Source: Mesorhizobium sp. AR02
Lineage (GTDB): Bacteria; Pseudomonadota; Alphaproteobacteria; Rhizobiales; Rhizobiaceae
Assembly: GCF_024746835.1 (NCBI RefSeq)
Contig: NZ_CP080531.1
Coordinates: 2,604,001-2,668,000, forward strand
Direction of reading: 5' to 3'
Length of the DNA: 64,000 nt
Position 1 is the first letter of the stretch. Each line of letters begins with the position of its first letter. Below the pieces are notes generated by a model. That model was not told where the DNA came from and searched no databases. It worked only from the letters and a program-made list of their open reading frames with translations. This document shows positions 21,457 to 30,929 of this stretch, one piece after another. The translations under genes and the position numbers were made by a program.

Positions 21457-22332
21457 TCAGGCGATCAGCACGCGCGGTTCGAACCGGCCATTGACCGGAC
21501 TATCGATGAGGAAGGTCATGCCCGCCTGCGGATCGAGTTGGCGCTGTTTCTCGTCCTTGCCTTTCCAGGCCGAGGTCACCGCCAGCCGGTCGGCCTTGGC
21601 GCCGACAAAGGCCGGACAGGACGCCTGCGTCACCGGCATGGGAATTTCGCGCAGCAATGTGCCATTGGGCGAATAGGCCTTCACCGCCTTGCCACCCCAG
21701 ACGGCGTTCCACAGCACGCCATCGCGGTCGACGACGGAGCCGTCGACGTAGCCCTTCGAAGAGCGATGGTCGACGAACACTTTTGGCTCGCCAACCGGTA
21801 GGCCCGTGGCCGGATCGCAGGCGGTACGCATCAAAAGGCCGGTCGCGGTGTCGGTGTAATAGGCGATCGTCCCGTCCTCGGAAAAGCAGATCGAGTTCGA
21901 CACGGTGATGCCGGTGTAGAGCGTGCGCAGCTTGCCCTTGAAAAACCAGTAGATCGAGCCCGCGCCCTTGGCCTCGTCCTTGGCCATCGTGCCGACCCAG
22001 AAGGCACCGCAGGGATGGACGCGGGAATCGTTGGAACGGGTGACCGGGTTGTCGGCCTCAATCGGCGTATGCAGCGTCATCTTGCCGGTCGCGACGTCGC
22101 GGACATGGAGGCCGGTCTCGGTGGCGATCAGCTGGCGCTGGTCATCGATGATGGCGATAGCGCTCGCCATCTGGCCAAGCTCATGGATTTTCAGCGCGCC
22201 CGTGAGCGGCTTTTCCAGAAGCTGGCCGTTGACGATGTCGAACCAGAACAGTGTGTCGGTGGCGGGATCGTAGCTCGGCCCTTCGCCGAGCTGGCAGATG
22301 TGATCGGAAAAAACCGAAACCTCACTCATCAT
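21457..22332 (-). CDS. SMP-30/gluconolactonase-family sugar lactonase
   Basis: 291 residues, a six-bladed propeller of the SMP-30/Gluconolaconase/LRE family. Metal ligands expected in LGEGPSYD (Glu), SNDSRVHPCGAFWVGTM (Asn/Asp), ITVSNSICFSED (Asn) and YVDGSVVDRDG (Asp). It would hydrolyse an aldonolactone, here most likely galactono- or arabinonolactone given its neighbours. ATG overlaps the dgoA stop by 4 bases, so it is translationally coupled as the last gene of the operon. Confidence 0.88.
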   Translation of the reverse strand: MMSEVSVFSDHICQLGEGPSYDPATDTLFWFDIVNGQLLEKPLTGALKIHELGQMASAIAIIDDQRQLIATETGLHVRDVATGKMTLHTPIEADNPVTRSNDSRVHPCGAFWVGTMAKDEAKGAGSIYWFFKGKLRTLYTGITVSNSICFSEDGTIAYYTDTATGLLMRTACDPATGLPVGEPKVFVDHRSSKGYVDGSVVDRDGVLWNAVWGGKAVKAYSPNGTLLREIPMPVTQASCPAFVGAKADRLAVTSAWKGKDEKQRQLDPQAGMTFLIDSPVNGRFEPRVLIA

Positions 22333-22970
22333 GCGTCTCCGCCGAATGCCGCATCCCAGGCTGTTACTGCCTCCCGGGCCCGCGCGGCGACGTCGTCGAC
22401 GCTCATGCCGGGCTTGAACAGGCTGGAGCCAAGCCCGAAGACCGTGACCCCGACCGCCTTGTAGCCGGCAAAATCCTTCTCCGAAACACCGCCGACGGCG
22501 CCGACCAAAGTCTGCGCCGGCAGTACCGCCCGTATGGCGGAAATGCCTGATGCACCGAGCGCGCTCGCCGGAAAGAATTTCAGCGCCGAGGCGCCGAGCC
22601 GGATCGCCTGGAAGGCCTCGGTGGGCGTGAACACGCCAGGCATGGTCACCATGCCGTAGTGCATGGCGCGCGCCATCACTTCGGCATCGATGTTGGGGCT
22701 GACCAGGAGCCGCCCGCCGGCCTTGTGCAGGCCGTCGACATCGGCCGCCGTCAGCACCGTGCCAGCGCCGACCAGCGCTGACTTCGGCAGCACTTCGGCA
22801 ATCCTGGCGATCGACGAGAAGGGTTCGGGTGAATTCAGCGGCACTTCGATCGCCTCGATGCCGGCATCGAACAGTGCCTGCCCCATGGCAATCGCCTCTG
22901 CAGGCTTCAGGCCACGCAGGATGGCGACCAGCCCGCGCTTGAGTTTTGGAAAGGCTGCGGTCTCGGTCAT
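22329..22970 (-). CDS. dgoA: 2-dehydro-3-deoxy-6-phosphogalactonate aldolase
   Basis: 213 residues, KDPG/KDPGal aldolase family. Seen: the catalytic Glu in GIEAIEVPLNSPEP, the SPNIDAEV segment, and the Schiff-base Lys in ASALKFFPAS. PLNSPEP rather than TLRTP favours the galactonate enzyme over the KDPG enzyme. It splits 2-dehydro-3-deoxy-6-phosphogalactonate to pyruvate and glyceraldehyde 3-phosphate. Both ends overlap the neighbouring genes by 4 bases (ATGA). Confidence 0.9.
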   Translation of the reverse strand: MTETAAFPKLKRGLVAILRGLKPAEAIAMGQALFDAGIEAIEVPLNSPEPFSSIARIAEVLPKSALVGAGTVLTAADVDGLHKAGGRLLVSPNIDAEVMARAMHYGMVTMPGVFTPTEAFQAIRLGASALKFFPASALGASGISAIRAVLPAQTLVGAVGGVSEKDFAGYKAVGVTVFGLGSSLFKPGMSVDDVAARAREAVTAWDAAFGGDA

Positions 22971-23911
22971 GCCAAGGCTCCGGTTCTGGCGATCATGCCG
23001 TTTTCGCGCGCGGCTTCGATGAGCCCGGCGCGCACCGCTTCATCCGCATCGACGGCTCGGAAGGCAAGCCCGGCAAGGTCGAGTGCGGCCGAATAGAGCG
23101 AAGCCAGCGCGCCGGAAGCGATCAGCACGACCGGCGCGTCGTCGGCGCCATAGCGGCGCTTCGCCGAGGCGATCTCGCCGCCGATCAACAGCCCGGACAG
23201 GCAGGCCGCCGCATCCTGCGACTTCAGATCCTGCAGGAGCCCGGCGGCGCGGATGGCAAACAGCTTCGACGTGACGTCGCCGCCCTCGCCAAGCGCGCGT
23301 TCGCACCATTGCCGGAAGAACGGATTGTCCGCCGCCACCGCAGCCGGATGCTCGCCCAGCGAATGCTTGAGGATCGAATGCGCGGCCAGTACCGAAAACA
23401 ACTCGCCGGTCGGCCATGTGCCGAAGCCGGCCACCGCGCCATCCTCGACCACGACCCATTTCGAATGCGTGCCCGGCATGCAGGCGAGATGTCGCCCCTT
23501 TGCCGGCAAACCAGCTCCGGCGAGCTGTGTTTCCTCGCCGCGCATGACATCAGGCGCGTCGGCCAAGCGCTGGGCAAGGCCGGGAACGATGCGGATGTCG
23601 CGTTTCTGATCAGCCACGCGGGCGGCACCGCCGAGGATGGCGCCGATCGGCGCCGGAACAGTCACATAGGGCGCCTCGATCCAGCCCTGGCGGGAGCCGG
23701 CCATGCCGCAGATGATGACGCGCAGCGTTTCCGGCGCGCCCATGGCGGCCAGGTGGCCTTCCAGCACGTTCGAAAACCCTTTTTCGCGCGCGGTGATCAG
23801 GCCGTCATCGCCGCGACGTTCGGCAAGCACCTTGCCGCTGCCGTCGATCAGCCATGCCCGAAGCCGGGTTGTGCCCCAATCGAGCGCCGCGACCGCAGGA
23901 GCCGCGCTCAC
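22967..23911 (-). CDS. dgoK: 2-dehydro-3-deoxygalactonokinase
   Basis: 314 residues. DgoK family: VAALDWGTTRLRAWLID at the N-terminus (phosphate 1), GMAGSRQGWIEAPYV, and MPGTHSKWVVVEDG. It phosphorylates 2-dehydro-3-deoxygalactonate, the substrate for the next gene's product. Start is the GTG that overlaps the preceding SDR stop (GTGA); the upstream extension of the frame lies entirely over the SDR gene and is not family-like. Confidence 0.9.
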   Translation of the reverse strand: MSAAPAVAALDWGTTRLRAWLIDGSGKVLAERRGDDGLITAREKGFSNVLEGHLAAMGAPETLRVIICGMAGSRQGWIEAPYVTVPAPIGAILGGAARVADQKRDIRIVPGLAQRLADAPDVMRGEETQLAGAGLPAKGRHLACMPGTHSKWVVVEDGAVAGFGTWPTGELFSVLAAHSILKHSLGEHPAAVAADNPFFRQWCERALGEGGDVTSKLFAIRAAGLLQDLKSQDAAACLSGLLIGGEIASAKRRYGADDAPVVLIASGALASLYSAALDLAGLAFRAVDADEAVRAGLIEAARENGMIARTGALA

Positions 23912-24675
23912 AGGAAGCCTCCGTCGACGATCAGCATTTGCGCGGTCAGCATGCGCGAGGCATCCGAGGCCAGGAACAGCACCGTGCCGACCATGTCGTC
24001 CGGACGCATGACGTCCTTGATGCACTGCTTGGCGACATGGGCTTCAAGCGCCCCTTCGGTCACCCAGCGTTCCTGCTGCCGTTCGGTGATCACCCAGCCG
24101 GGCGCGACGGCGTTGACGCGGATGCGGTCGGGCCCAAGCTTGCCGGCCAGCCCCTTGGTCAGGCCGAGGATGCCGGCCTTGGCGGCGGTATAGGCCGGCA
24201 TGTCGGGATGATTGATGAGGTAGGACGTCGAGGTGAAATTGATGATCGAGCCGCCGCCGGCCCGCTTCATGCCCGGCGCCACCGCCTGCGCGGTGAAGAA
24301 ATGTGGCCGCAGGTTAATCGCCTGGTTGTTGTCCCAGAACTCCACGGTGACATCCTCGACGGCGTGGCGCTCGTCCCAGGCGGCATTGTTGATCAGCACC
24401 GTGACGTCGCCATGCACTTCTGCCGCTTTGGCCGCCGAGGCGCGCAACGCCTCGATGTCGCGCAGGTCGGTCTTGAGGTAGAGCGGCCGCCGCCTGAAGT
24501 CTCTCTCGATGCGGTCGGCAAGCAGCGTGCTCGGGCCATCGGCGATGTCGATGAAGGCGACATTGGCGCCCTGGCGGACAAAACCCTCGGTCAGGGCCGC
24601 GCCGATCCCGGAGCCGCCGCCGGTGATCAGCACCGAGGCTCCCTTGAGGTCGGCAAAATCCGCCGATGGCATCAT
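23908..24675 (-). CDS. Short-chain dehydrogenase/reductase, probable sugar dehydrogenase
   Basis: 255 residues, classical SDR: cofactor loop ITGGGSGIGAALTEGF, NNAAWD, and catalytic Ser-Tyr-Lys in FTSTSYLINHPDMPAYTAAKAG. The acidic residue in FIDIAD favours NAD. First gene of a four-gene operon with dgoK, dgoA and a lactonase, all joined by 4-base overlaps, so oxidation of galactose (or arabinose) to its lactone is the likely role; this is contextual inference. GGAGAG precedes the start. Confidence 0.85.
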   Translation of the reverse strand: MMPSADFADLKGASVLITGGGSGIGAALTEGFVRQGANVAFIDIADGPSTLLADRIERDFRRRPLYLKTDLRDIEALRASAAKAAEVHGDVTVLINNAAWDERHAVEDVTVEFWDNNQAINLRPHFFTAQAVAPGMKRAGGGSIINFTSTSYLINHPDMPAYTAAKAGILGLTKGLAGKLGPDRIRVNAVAPGWVITERQQERWVTEGALEAHVAKQCIKDVMRPDDMVGTVLFLASDASRMLTAQMLIVDGGFL

Positions 24676-24839
24676 ATCTTTTTCTCTCCGCGCTTAACCG
24701 GCGCGCATCCTAGCCACGCAAGTCGCGCGGGCAAGGGCGAAAAGGTGGATTTGCGGCTTATGTCAGACAAAACGACAATGCGCCGCACTGGAAGCGCGCG
24801 GCGGTATCGGCGGAATGCTGATTACCTCGAAATCGCCGG

Positions 24840-26189
24840 TCAGATTGCCTTGGCGCGCAAGGCGCCACGGAAGGAATCGCGGAGATAGCCCAGCGTGGCG
24901 TCGGCGTCGACCGGCTTGCCGAACAGATAACCCTGCCCGCCGGCGCAGCCGAACTGGACGAGGCGATCGGCCTGCGCTTCCTCCTCGATGCCTTCGGCGA
25001 CCACATCCATGCCCAACCCTTCGCACATGGCCAGAATGGCGCGGATGATGTGTTCGGACGGACGGTCGTCGAGGATGGAGGAGACGAAGGCGCGGTCGAT
25101 CTTGAGCTTGTCGAAATGGAATTCGCGCAAGCGGCCGAGCGAGGACTGGCCAGTGCCGAAATCGTCGAGCGAGACGCGGATGCCGACGCGGCGCAGATCG
25201 TCGACGATTTGCGCGGCCGAGGCCGGGTCGTTCATCAGGCCGGTCTCGGTGATTTCGATCTCCAGCCGGCGCGGGTCGAAACCGGTGCGGTCGAGGATCG
25301 CCAATATATGCAGGCCGGTGTTCTGGTCGACGAGCTGCGAGGGCGACAGGTTGAAGGACAGGAACAGGTCCTTCGGCCAGCTCCTCGCCGCCTCGGTCGC
25401 CTTGCGCAGCACAAGCTGCGACAGCGGGCCGATGATGCCGCGCTCCTCGGCGATGGGGATGAAGACGGTCGGCGGCACCGCGCCGAGGTCGCGATCGGTC
25501 CAGCGCGCCAGCGTCTCGAAGCCGATGGTGCGGCGGGTGTTGAGATCGACGATCGGCTGGAAATGCGGCTCGACCTCACCGGCCGAAACGGCGCGGCGCA
25601 GCGCCTGCTCGATGCGGGTGACGCGCTTGGCCGCCTCTTCCATTTCGCGGGTGTAGACGACGACGCGGCCGCGGCCTGACCGCTTGGCGTGGTAGAGTGC
25701 CGTTTCGGCCTTGTTGATGAGGATCTCGGTGGTCTCGTCGCCGGAATAGAACAGCGAGCAGCCGACCGAGGCCGACAGCCTGGCGGTGCGTTCGCCGACA
25801 TCGTAGGGCGCCGACAGGATTTCGATCAGCATGCGGGATTTTTCCGCCGCCGCCTCCTCGGAGAACACCAGCGGATAGAGGAAGGCGAATTCGTCGGCGC
25901 CGATGCGGCAGACCGTGGAATGGCCGTCCATCGAGGCGCGCAGCCGCATGGCGACCTGGATCAGGATATCGTCGCCGGCCTTGTGGCCGAACAGATCGTT
26001 GATCGGCTTGAAGCCGTCGAGGTCGAGAATGCCGACGGTAAAAGGCGCGGGATCGTCGGCGCGGTCGCTGATCAGGCGATCGACCTTGTCGAAGAAGCGG
26101 CGATGGTTGCCAAGCCCGGTCAACGGATCGGTGAAGGCCAGATCCGTGCTCTCCCTGTTTGCCTGACCGGTGCCAAACTGAGTTTGCAT
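24840..26189 (-). CDS. Diguanylate cyclase/phosphodiesterase (GGDEF-EAL) protein, GGDEF degenerate
   Basis: 449 residues with no transmembrane or sensory domain. The GGDEF domain starts at DPLTGLGNHRRFFDKVD, but the active-site motif reads GADEF in RIGADEFAFLYPL, so cyclase activity is doubtful. The EAL domain keeps IGFETLARW (ETL for EAL), NLSPSQL, LEIEITETGL, DDFGTGQSSLGRL, KLKIDRAFV and AEGIEEEAQ, the set needed for c-di-GMP hydrolysis. Likely a cytoplasmic phosphodiesterase with a regulatory GGDEF-like domain. Start at MQTQFGTGQ after AGGGACACC; earlier in-frame starts lie in a repeat-like leader. Confidence 0.85.
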   Translation of the reverse strand: MQTQFGTGQANRESTDLAFTDPLTGLGNHRRFFDKVDRLISDRADDPAPFTVGILDLDGFKPINDLFGHKAGDDILIQVAMRLRASMDGHSTVCRIGADEFAFLYPLVFSEEAAAEKSRMLIEILSAPYDVGERTARLSASVGCSLFYSGDETTEILINKAETALYHAKRSGRGRVVVYTREMEEAAKRVTRIEQALRRAVSAGEVEPHFQPIVDLNTRRTIGFETLARWTDRDLGAVPPTVFIPIAEERGIIGPLSQLVLRKATEAARSWPKDLFLSFNLSPSQLVDQNTGLHILAILDRTGFDPRRLEIEITETGLMNDPASAAQIVDDLRRVGIRVSLDDFGTGQSSLGRLREFHFDKLKIDRAFVSSILDDRPSEHIIRAILAMCEGLGMDVVAEGIEEEAQADRLVQFGCAGGQGYLFGKPVDADATLGYLRDSFRGALRAKAI

Positions 26190-26400
26190 CGGTGTCCCTG
26201 TTTTTTGATGTCGAAATTTATTTTCGAGACTGGCAGCAAACCCTTTAGGAAACGTATCCCGAAAATCGATTTTTCGCGACCGGCGCATGATCCCGAAGAA
26301 TGGTTTCCAGTTTTCACTGGCGATCTGCCCAAACAGAAAGCCGGATGCCTTCGAGAAGCCGGCTAACCCGTGCGTCAAGCCTTTGTTTTCAAGCTGATTT
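26190..26400. repeat. AT-richer intergenic stretch with a rhizobial dispersed-repeat-like segment
   Basis: Around 26285-26325 the segment ATGATCCCGAAGAATGG followed by TTTCCAGTTTTCACTGG resembles the dispersed palindromic repeats common in Mesorhizobium intergenic DNA. No gene seen. Confidence 0.35.
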
Positions 26401-28194
26401 TCAGCCGTTTGACTTGACGCGATAAAGCTCGAGCGGGGCGCCGCGCGTCTCCGCCACCGGTTCCAGCCAGTCCGGCACGTTGCCGCGCATCAACCCGGCC
26501 AGGAAGCCGGCCGGCGCCTTGGCCGCGAACAGCCGGCTTTCCGGGTTGCCGCGGCAGAGCGCGACAAGGCCGACATGGTGGCTTTCGACGATGGCTTTGG
26601 CATCAGCGGCCGAACCCAGCAAGGCATCGAACACGAGCAGGTTTCCGGCGACGTTGCGATGGTAGGGCCCGGCGAACACGCGATGGCCGGTGAAGGCGAG
26701 GATCGGCGAGCCGAGATTGGAGATGGCAAGCACCGTGGTGGGGGCCATCGCGCCAAGTGCGGCGAACGACGCCTTGCTGTTGCAGGGTGCATCGATGCTG
26801 GCGTCCTGGGCAGGTGCGCCGGTTGCGAAAGCGTTCGATGCGGCCTGAGCGGCGCCCGACCAGATTGCATTGACCGAGATCAACCAGGCCGCGGCCATCT
26901 TGAGCACCGAGCCGCTGGACGGGCTGGCCTCGGCCCGCTGCCGCCATTTGGCGATCCAGGCCGAAAGCGGGATCACCGCGAACGCAATGGAGAAGGTCGA
27001 GCCGCGCACTTCCCAGGCGCTGACCAGGACCGCTACCACCAACAGCGCGCCGACGAGGCTGTCCTGCCGCCGCCAGCCGCCACGGCTGAAGCGAAGCGCC
27101 ATCAGGACGATCGCCACCAGCGGCGTGGCAAAGCGCGCCACCGCCCTTGCCGGATCCTCGGCGACGAGCTGGACGATCGACTGCGCCTCTTCGATATAGC
27201 CGAGCCACATCTGCTGCAGGCGCGGGTCGAGATGGGCATAGGGCGCCGCCAGGCATTGCGGGAACAGGAGCACCACGATGAGAGCGAGAGCGGCGGCAAG
27301 CAGGCCAAGCGCCATCAGGCGCCGGGCGGCCGTTGCGTTGGCGATCCTCAAGGAGGTGATGACAGCCAGTCCGGCGCCGGCAAGTCCGGTGACAGCAAAC
27401 TGCACGACCGAGAATGTGTCGCATTGGGCCCGGCCCCAGGACGACATTGGGATGGTGGTGACGAAGACGACAGCCGAGACGCAGGCGACGCCGAGGCCGA
27501 AATCCCTGGCGATCGGCCTTTCGCCGTCACCCTTGCCGAGAAACAGCAGGGCGACGACGGCGCCGAGGGCTCCGGCATAGGGCGCGCTTTCCATGCCGAT
27601 GGCCAGGGTCAGCGTGGCGCAGATGCCGGCGACAAAGGCGGCTAGCCGGTTTGTGGGCGCCTCGAGCAGCAGATCGAGGCTCGCCAGCGTCAGCGCCAGC
27701 TGGACATTGTGGTGATCGAGCGCACCGGGGGAAAAGATACCGATGTAATACAGGGCCGCGCCGCCAACGACGGCAGCGGGCAGCACCGCATGCGCGCCGG
27801 CAAAAGCGCGCGCGGCACGGATGATGAAGAAGATCGCGATAAAGAACTGCAGGGTGGGCCAGAGTATCTGCACGATCTGTTCGGCCAGGGTGGTGCTGCC
27901 CGTCAGGGCCGATACGGCAAGGATGGCAAGCGCCTGCGGCGCGTCGAGCAGCCGCGACCAGTGCATGACGAAGCCGCCTTCCAGCCCCATCCGGTACTGG
28001 TGCAGGTCGAACCAGCCCTGGCCTCCCATGAGGTCGCGGACTTCGACCAGTTGCAGCAGGCTGTCATTGTCGCCGGCCGGATTGGCCAGTTGCGGGAACC
28101 CGGCATGGGCATTGAGGGCCAGCAGCAGCAAGGCGGCAAGCAACGCGAACGCGATATCGGACTTCCCTGAGGAAGCTCCCTTTGCTGTGCCCAT
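26401..28194 (-). CDS. Polytopic membrane protein, possible GT-C-type glycosyltransferase
   Basis: About 597 residues with roughly ten to twelve hydrophobic segments in the first 450 and a soluble C-terminal part. The N-terminal loop after the first helix contains acidic and aromatic residues (GDNDSLLQLVEVRDL), as in the first periplasmic loop of GT-C enzymes, and the DHHNVQLAL segment is distinctive. Divergent from a dolichol-phosphate-mannose-synthase-like gene and a GtrA flippase-like gene, which supports a role in transferring lipid-linked sugar on the periplasmic side. Reaction not proven. ATG at 28194 chosen over an upstream TTG. Confidence 0.6.
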   Translation of the reverse strand: MGTAKGASSGKSDIAFALLAALLLLALNAHAGFPQLANPAGDNDSLLQLVEVRDLMGGQGWFDLHQYRMGLEGGFVMHWSRLLDAPQALAILAVSALTGSTTLAEQIVQILWPTLQFFIAIFFIIRAARAFAGAHAVLPAAVVGGAALYYIGIFSPGALDHHNVQLALTLASLDLLLEAPTNRLAAFVAGICATLTLAIGMESAPYAGALGAVVALLFLGKGDGERPIARDFGLGVACVSAVVFVTTIPMSSWGRAQCDTFSVVQFAVTGLAGAGLAVITSLRIANATAARRLMALGLLAAALALIVVLLFPQCLAAPYAHLDPRLQQMWLGYIEEAQSIVQLVAEDPARAVARFATPLVAIVLMALRFSRGGWRRQDSLVGALLVVAVLVSAWEVRGSTFSIAFAVIPLSAWIAKWRQRAEASPSSGSVLKMAAAWLISVNAIWSGAAQAASNAFATGAPAQDASIDAPCNSKASFAALGAMAPTTVLAISNLGSPILAFTGHRVFAGPYHRNVAGNLLVFDALLGSAADAKAIVESHHVGLVALCRGNPESRLFAAKAPAGFLAGLMRGNVPDWLEPVAETRGAPLELYRVKSNG

Positions 28195-28357
28195 CCCGAT
28201 CGCCCTTGGCGGGAATGCCGGGCCTTTCCAGGCCAATCGACACTCATGAAGTCGGTTCTAAACCTAGCCTTAACGGCTTCAATAAATAGTAAAACCGCCT
28301 GAACGAGGCCGGTTTCCGGCGCGCGACCGTGTGGTCGATAGGCTTTCGGAGACGAAA

Positions 28358-29359
28358 ATGCCGCAAGACGTCCGCCAAGAGCCTGTCATCGCCGTGCTGC
28401 TGCCTTGCTACAATGAGGAGCTGACCATCGCCGAGGTGGTGCGGCGGTTCCGCGAAACGCTGCCGGCCGCCACCATCTATGTCTATGACAACAATTCGAA
28501 GGACCTGACGGCGCTTCGTGCCCGCGCGGCCGGCGCCATCGTGGTGCGAGAGCCGCGCCAGGGCAAGGGCAATGTGGTGCGCCGCATGTTCGCCGACATC
28601 GACGCCGACATCTATCTGATGGCCGATGGCGACGGCACCTATGCGCCTGAGGATGCGCCGCAGCTGATCAACACGCTTTTGACCGAACGCTCCGACATGG
28701 TGGTGGGCACCAGGCGCGGCGTCACAGACGATGCCGGCCGGGCCGGCCATGCTTTCGGCAACCGCGTCTTCAACAGCCTCTACAAATGGCTGTTCGGCAG
28801 CGATTTCACCGACATCTTCTCCGGCTACCGCGTCTTCACCAGGCGCTTCGTCAAGAGCTTTCCGGCCGTCTCCGGCGGCTTCGAGATCGAGACCGAAATG
28901 TCGGTGCACGCCTCGCAGCTCAAATTGCCGGTCAGCGAAATCGCCCTCGACTATGGCCGTCGTCCGGAGGGCTCGTCGTCTAAACTGTCGACCTTCCGCG
29001 ATGGTGCAAAAATTCTCTGGATGTTCGCCATGCTGATGAAGGAGACGCAGCCGCTGCGCTTTTTCGGCGCCTTTTCGTTGTTCTTCCTGGCCTCGAGCCT
29101 GTTGCTGATGGCGCCGGTGCTGGTCGAGTTCGCCGAAACCGGGCTCGTGCCGCGCATGCCGACCTGGGTGCTGTCGGTCGGCCTGCTGCTCTTGTCGATG
29201 CTGGCGGCGGTGACCGGACTGATCCTTGATTCGGTCTCGCGCGGTCGCGCCGAGCAGAAGCGTATTTTCTACCTGTCCATGCCTTCCGGGCGCGTCGAGC
29301 GGCGCGCCGGCGAAGTGGTGGTGAAACCGCAGCCGGGCAAGACTCCGCGCGCGGCCTGA
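28358..29359 (+). CDS. Family 2 glycosyltransferase, dolichyl/undecaprenyl-phosphate sugar synthase type
   Basis: 333 residues. GT2 fold: VLLPCYNEELTIAEVV (nucleotide loop), YVYDNNSKDLT, YLMADGDGTYAPED (metal-binding Asp-x-Asp) and the acceptor-side FSGYRVFTRRFVKSFP. Two C-terminal membrane helices (FFGAFSLFFLASSLLLMAPV and LSVGLLLLSMLAAVTGLIL) anchor it, as in GtrB-type enzymes. It would load a sugar onto a polyprenyl phosphate. GGAGACG precedes the ATG. GtrA follows 3 bases downstream, the classical GtrA/GtrB pair. Confidence 0.85.
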   Translation: MPQDVRQEPVIAVLLPCYNEELTIAEVVRRFRETLPAATIYVYDNNSKDLTALRARAAGAIVVREPRQGKGNVVRRMFADIDADIYLMADGDGTYAPEDAPQLINTLLTERSDMVVGTRRGVTDDAGRAGHAFGNRVFNSLYKWLFGSDFTDIFSGYRVFTRRFVKSFPAVSGGFEIETEMSVHASQLKLPVSEIALDYGRRPEGSSSKLSTFRDGAKILWMFAMLMKETQPLRFFGAFSLFFLASSLLLMAPVLVEFAETGLVPRMPTWVLSVGLLLLSMLAAVTGLILDSVSRGRAEQKRIFYLSMPSGRVERRAGEVVVKPQPGKTPRAA

Positions 29360-29362
29360 ACA

Positions 29363-29737
29363 ATGCAACGCCTGGTCCGCTTTGTCTTCGCCGGCGGCAT
29401 CGGTTTTGTCACTGATGCGGCGGCGCTCTGGCTGCTGCTGGCCGTCACGCCGCTCGGACCTTTCGTCGCCCGCGTGCTGTCGATCGGCTTTGCGCTCTGC
29501 GTCACCTGGCAGATCAACCGGCATCTGACCTTCTCGCCCTCGCGCCGCGGCATGGCACAGGAAGGCGCCCGCTATGGCGGCGTCGGCATCGCCACCAGCG
29601 TCGTCAACTATCTCGTCTATTCCGCAATTCTGCTCGCGCTGCCGGCGGCACCACCGCTGGCGGCACTTGCCGTTGCCTCGCTGGTCGCCATGGCACTGTC
29701 CTTCCTGGGTTACTCGCGGCTGGTCTTCGACCGTTAA
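29363..29737 (+). CDS. GtrA family membrane protein (putative polyprenyl-sugar flippase)
   Basis: 124 residues with four membrane helices. Opens with [23 protein letters not shown] and contains [17 protein letters not shown], the two defining stretches of the GtrA family. In the Gtr systems this protein is thought to flip the lipid-linked sugar made by the neighbouring GT2 enzyme. Cotranscribed with it (3-base gap). Confidence 0.88.
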   Translation: MQRLVRFVFAGGIGFVTDAAALWLLLAVTPLGPFVARVLSIGFALCVTWQINRHLTFSPSRRGMAQEGARYGGVGIATSVVNYLVYSAILLALPAAPPLAALAVASLVAMALSFLGYSRLVFDR

Positions 29738-29808
29738 CGGCGTGGCCCGATTGGCAGAAGGCGCGCCGACCCTTATATCGCTCTCGTCGACTGCGCTGGG
29801 GACTTGCC

Positions 29809-30750
29809 ATGAAGCTGAAAATCGCCGTCCAGATGGACCACATCTCCACCGTGTCGATCGCCGGTGACACGTCGTTTGCGCTGTCGCTGGAAGCGCAGCG
29901 GCGCGGCCATCAATTGTTCCACTACACGCCCGACCGGCTGTCGCTGCGCGACGGCAAGGTGTTTGCCCGCATCGAGGAGATGCAGGTGCGCGACGAGAAG
30001 GGCAACCATTATTCGCTGGGCGAAAAGGTGCGCACCGGCCTGTCTGAAATGGACGTCGTCCTGCTGCGCCAGGATCCGCCCTTCGACATGAACTACATCA
30101 CCACGACGCACATCCTGGAGCGCATCCATCCCAAAACATTGGTCGTCAACGACCCGGCCTGGGTGCGCAACAGCCCGGAAAAGATTTTTGTCACCGAGTT
30201 TTCCGACCTGATGCCGGACACGCTGATCACCAAGGATCCGCTCGAAGTTGCCGCCTTCCGCAAGGAGTTCGGCGACATCATCGTCAAGCCGCTCTACGGC
30301 AATGGCGGCGCCGGCGTCTTCCATCTGCTCGAAGGCGACCGCAATCTCGCCTCGCTGCTCGAAATGTTCGGCCAGCTGTCCCGCGAGCCCTATATCGTGC
30401 AGCGCTATCTGAAGGATGTGCGCAAGGGCGACAAGCGCATCATCCTGATCGACGGCGAGCCGGTCGGCGCCATCAACCGTGTGCCGGCCGAGCATGATTC
30501 CCGCTCCAACATGCATGTCGGCGGCCGCGCCGAAAAGACCGAGCTGACGACACGCGAGCGCGAGATCTGCGCCCGCATCGGGCCGTCGCTAAAAGAACGC
30601 GGCTTCATCCTCGTCGGCATCGACGTCATCGGCGACTACATGACCGAGATCAACGTGACCTCGCCAACCGGCGTGCGCGAAGTGCAACGTTTCGGTGGCG
30701 CCGACATTGCCAGCCTGTTCTGGGACGCGGTCGAGGGGAAGCGGAAGTAA
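29809..30750 (+). CDS. gshB: Glutathione synthase
   Basis: 313 residues, the normal length. ATP-grasp enzyme joining gamma-glutamylcysteine and glycine. Motifs: [21 protein letters not shown] at the N-terminus, [72 protein letters not shown] and [20 protein letters not shown]. Sits directly upstream of comM, a gene order that recurs in Rhizobiales. Confidence 0.96.
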   Translation: MKLKIAVQMDHISTVSIAGDTSFALSLEAQRRGHQLFHYTPDRLSLRDGKVFARIEEMQVRDEKGNHYSLGEKVRTGLSEMDVVLLRQDPPFDMNYITTTHILERIHPKTLVVNDPAWVRNSPEKIFVTEFSDLMPDTLITKDPLEVAAFRKEFGDIIVKPLYGNGGAGVFHLLEGDRNLASLLEMFGQLSREPYIVQRYLKDVRKGDKRIILIDGEPVGAINRVPAEHDSRSNMHVGGRAEKTELTTREREICARIGPSLKERGFILVGIDVIGDYMTEINVTSPTGVREVQRFGGADIASLFWDAVEGKRK

Positions 30751-30929
30751 GCCGTTTTCAGTTCGTATTAACCATGTTCCGCTTTTGCAACCAGGCACAA
30801 TCCTGCTGCAACCCAGGCGATTGAACGTTCTTGTAATGTTCTTGATTTGACCGGGGAATTGTGATTGTCTCCCGCAAGGGCCATTCTTGGCTGATCGCAT
30901 GGGTTGCGGCCCATATCCGGGGTGGGAAA

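Noticed and set aside
26401..28236. A proven oligosaccharyltransferase (STT3/PglB).
   Set aside because: The WWDYG-type catalytic motif is not visible; only the general GT-C-like layout and neighbours support glycosylation.
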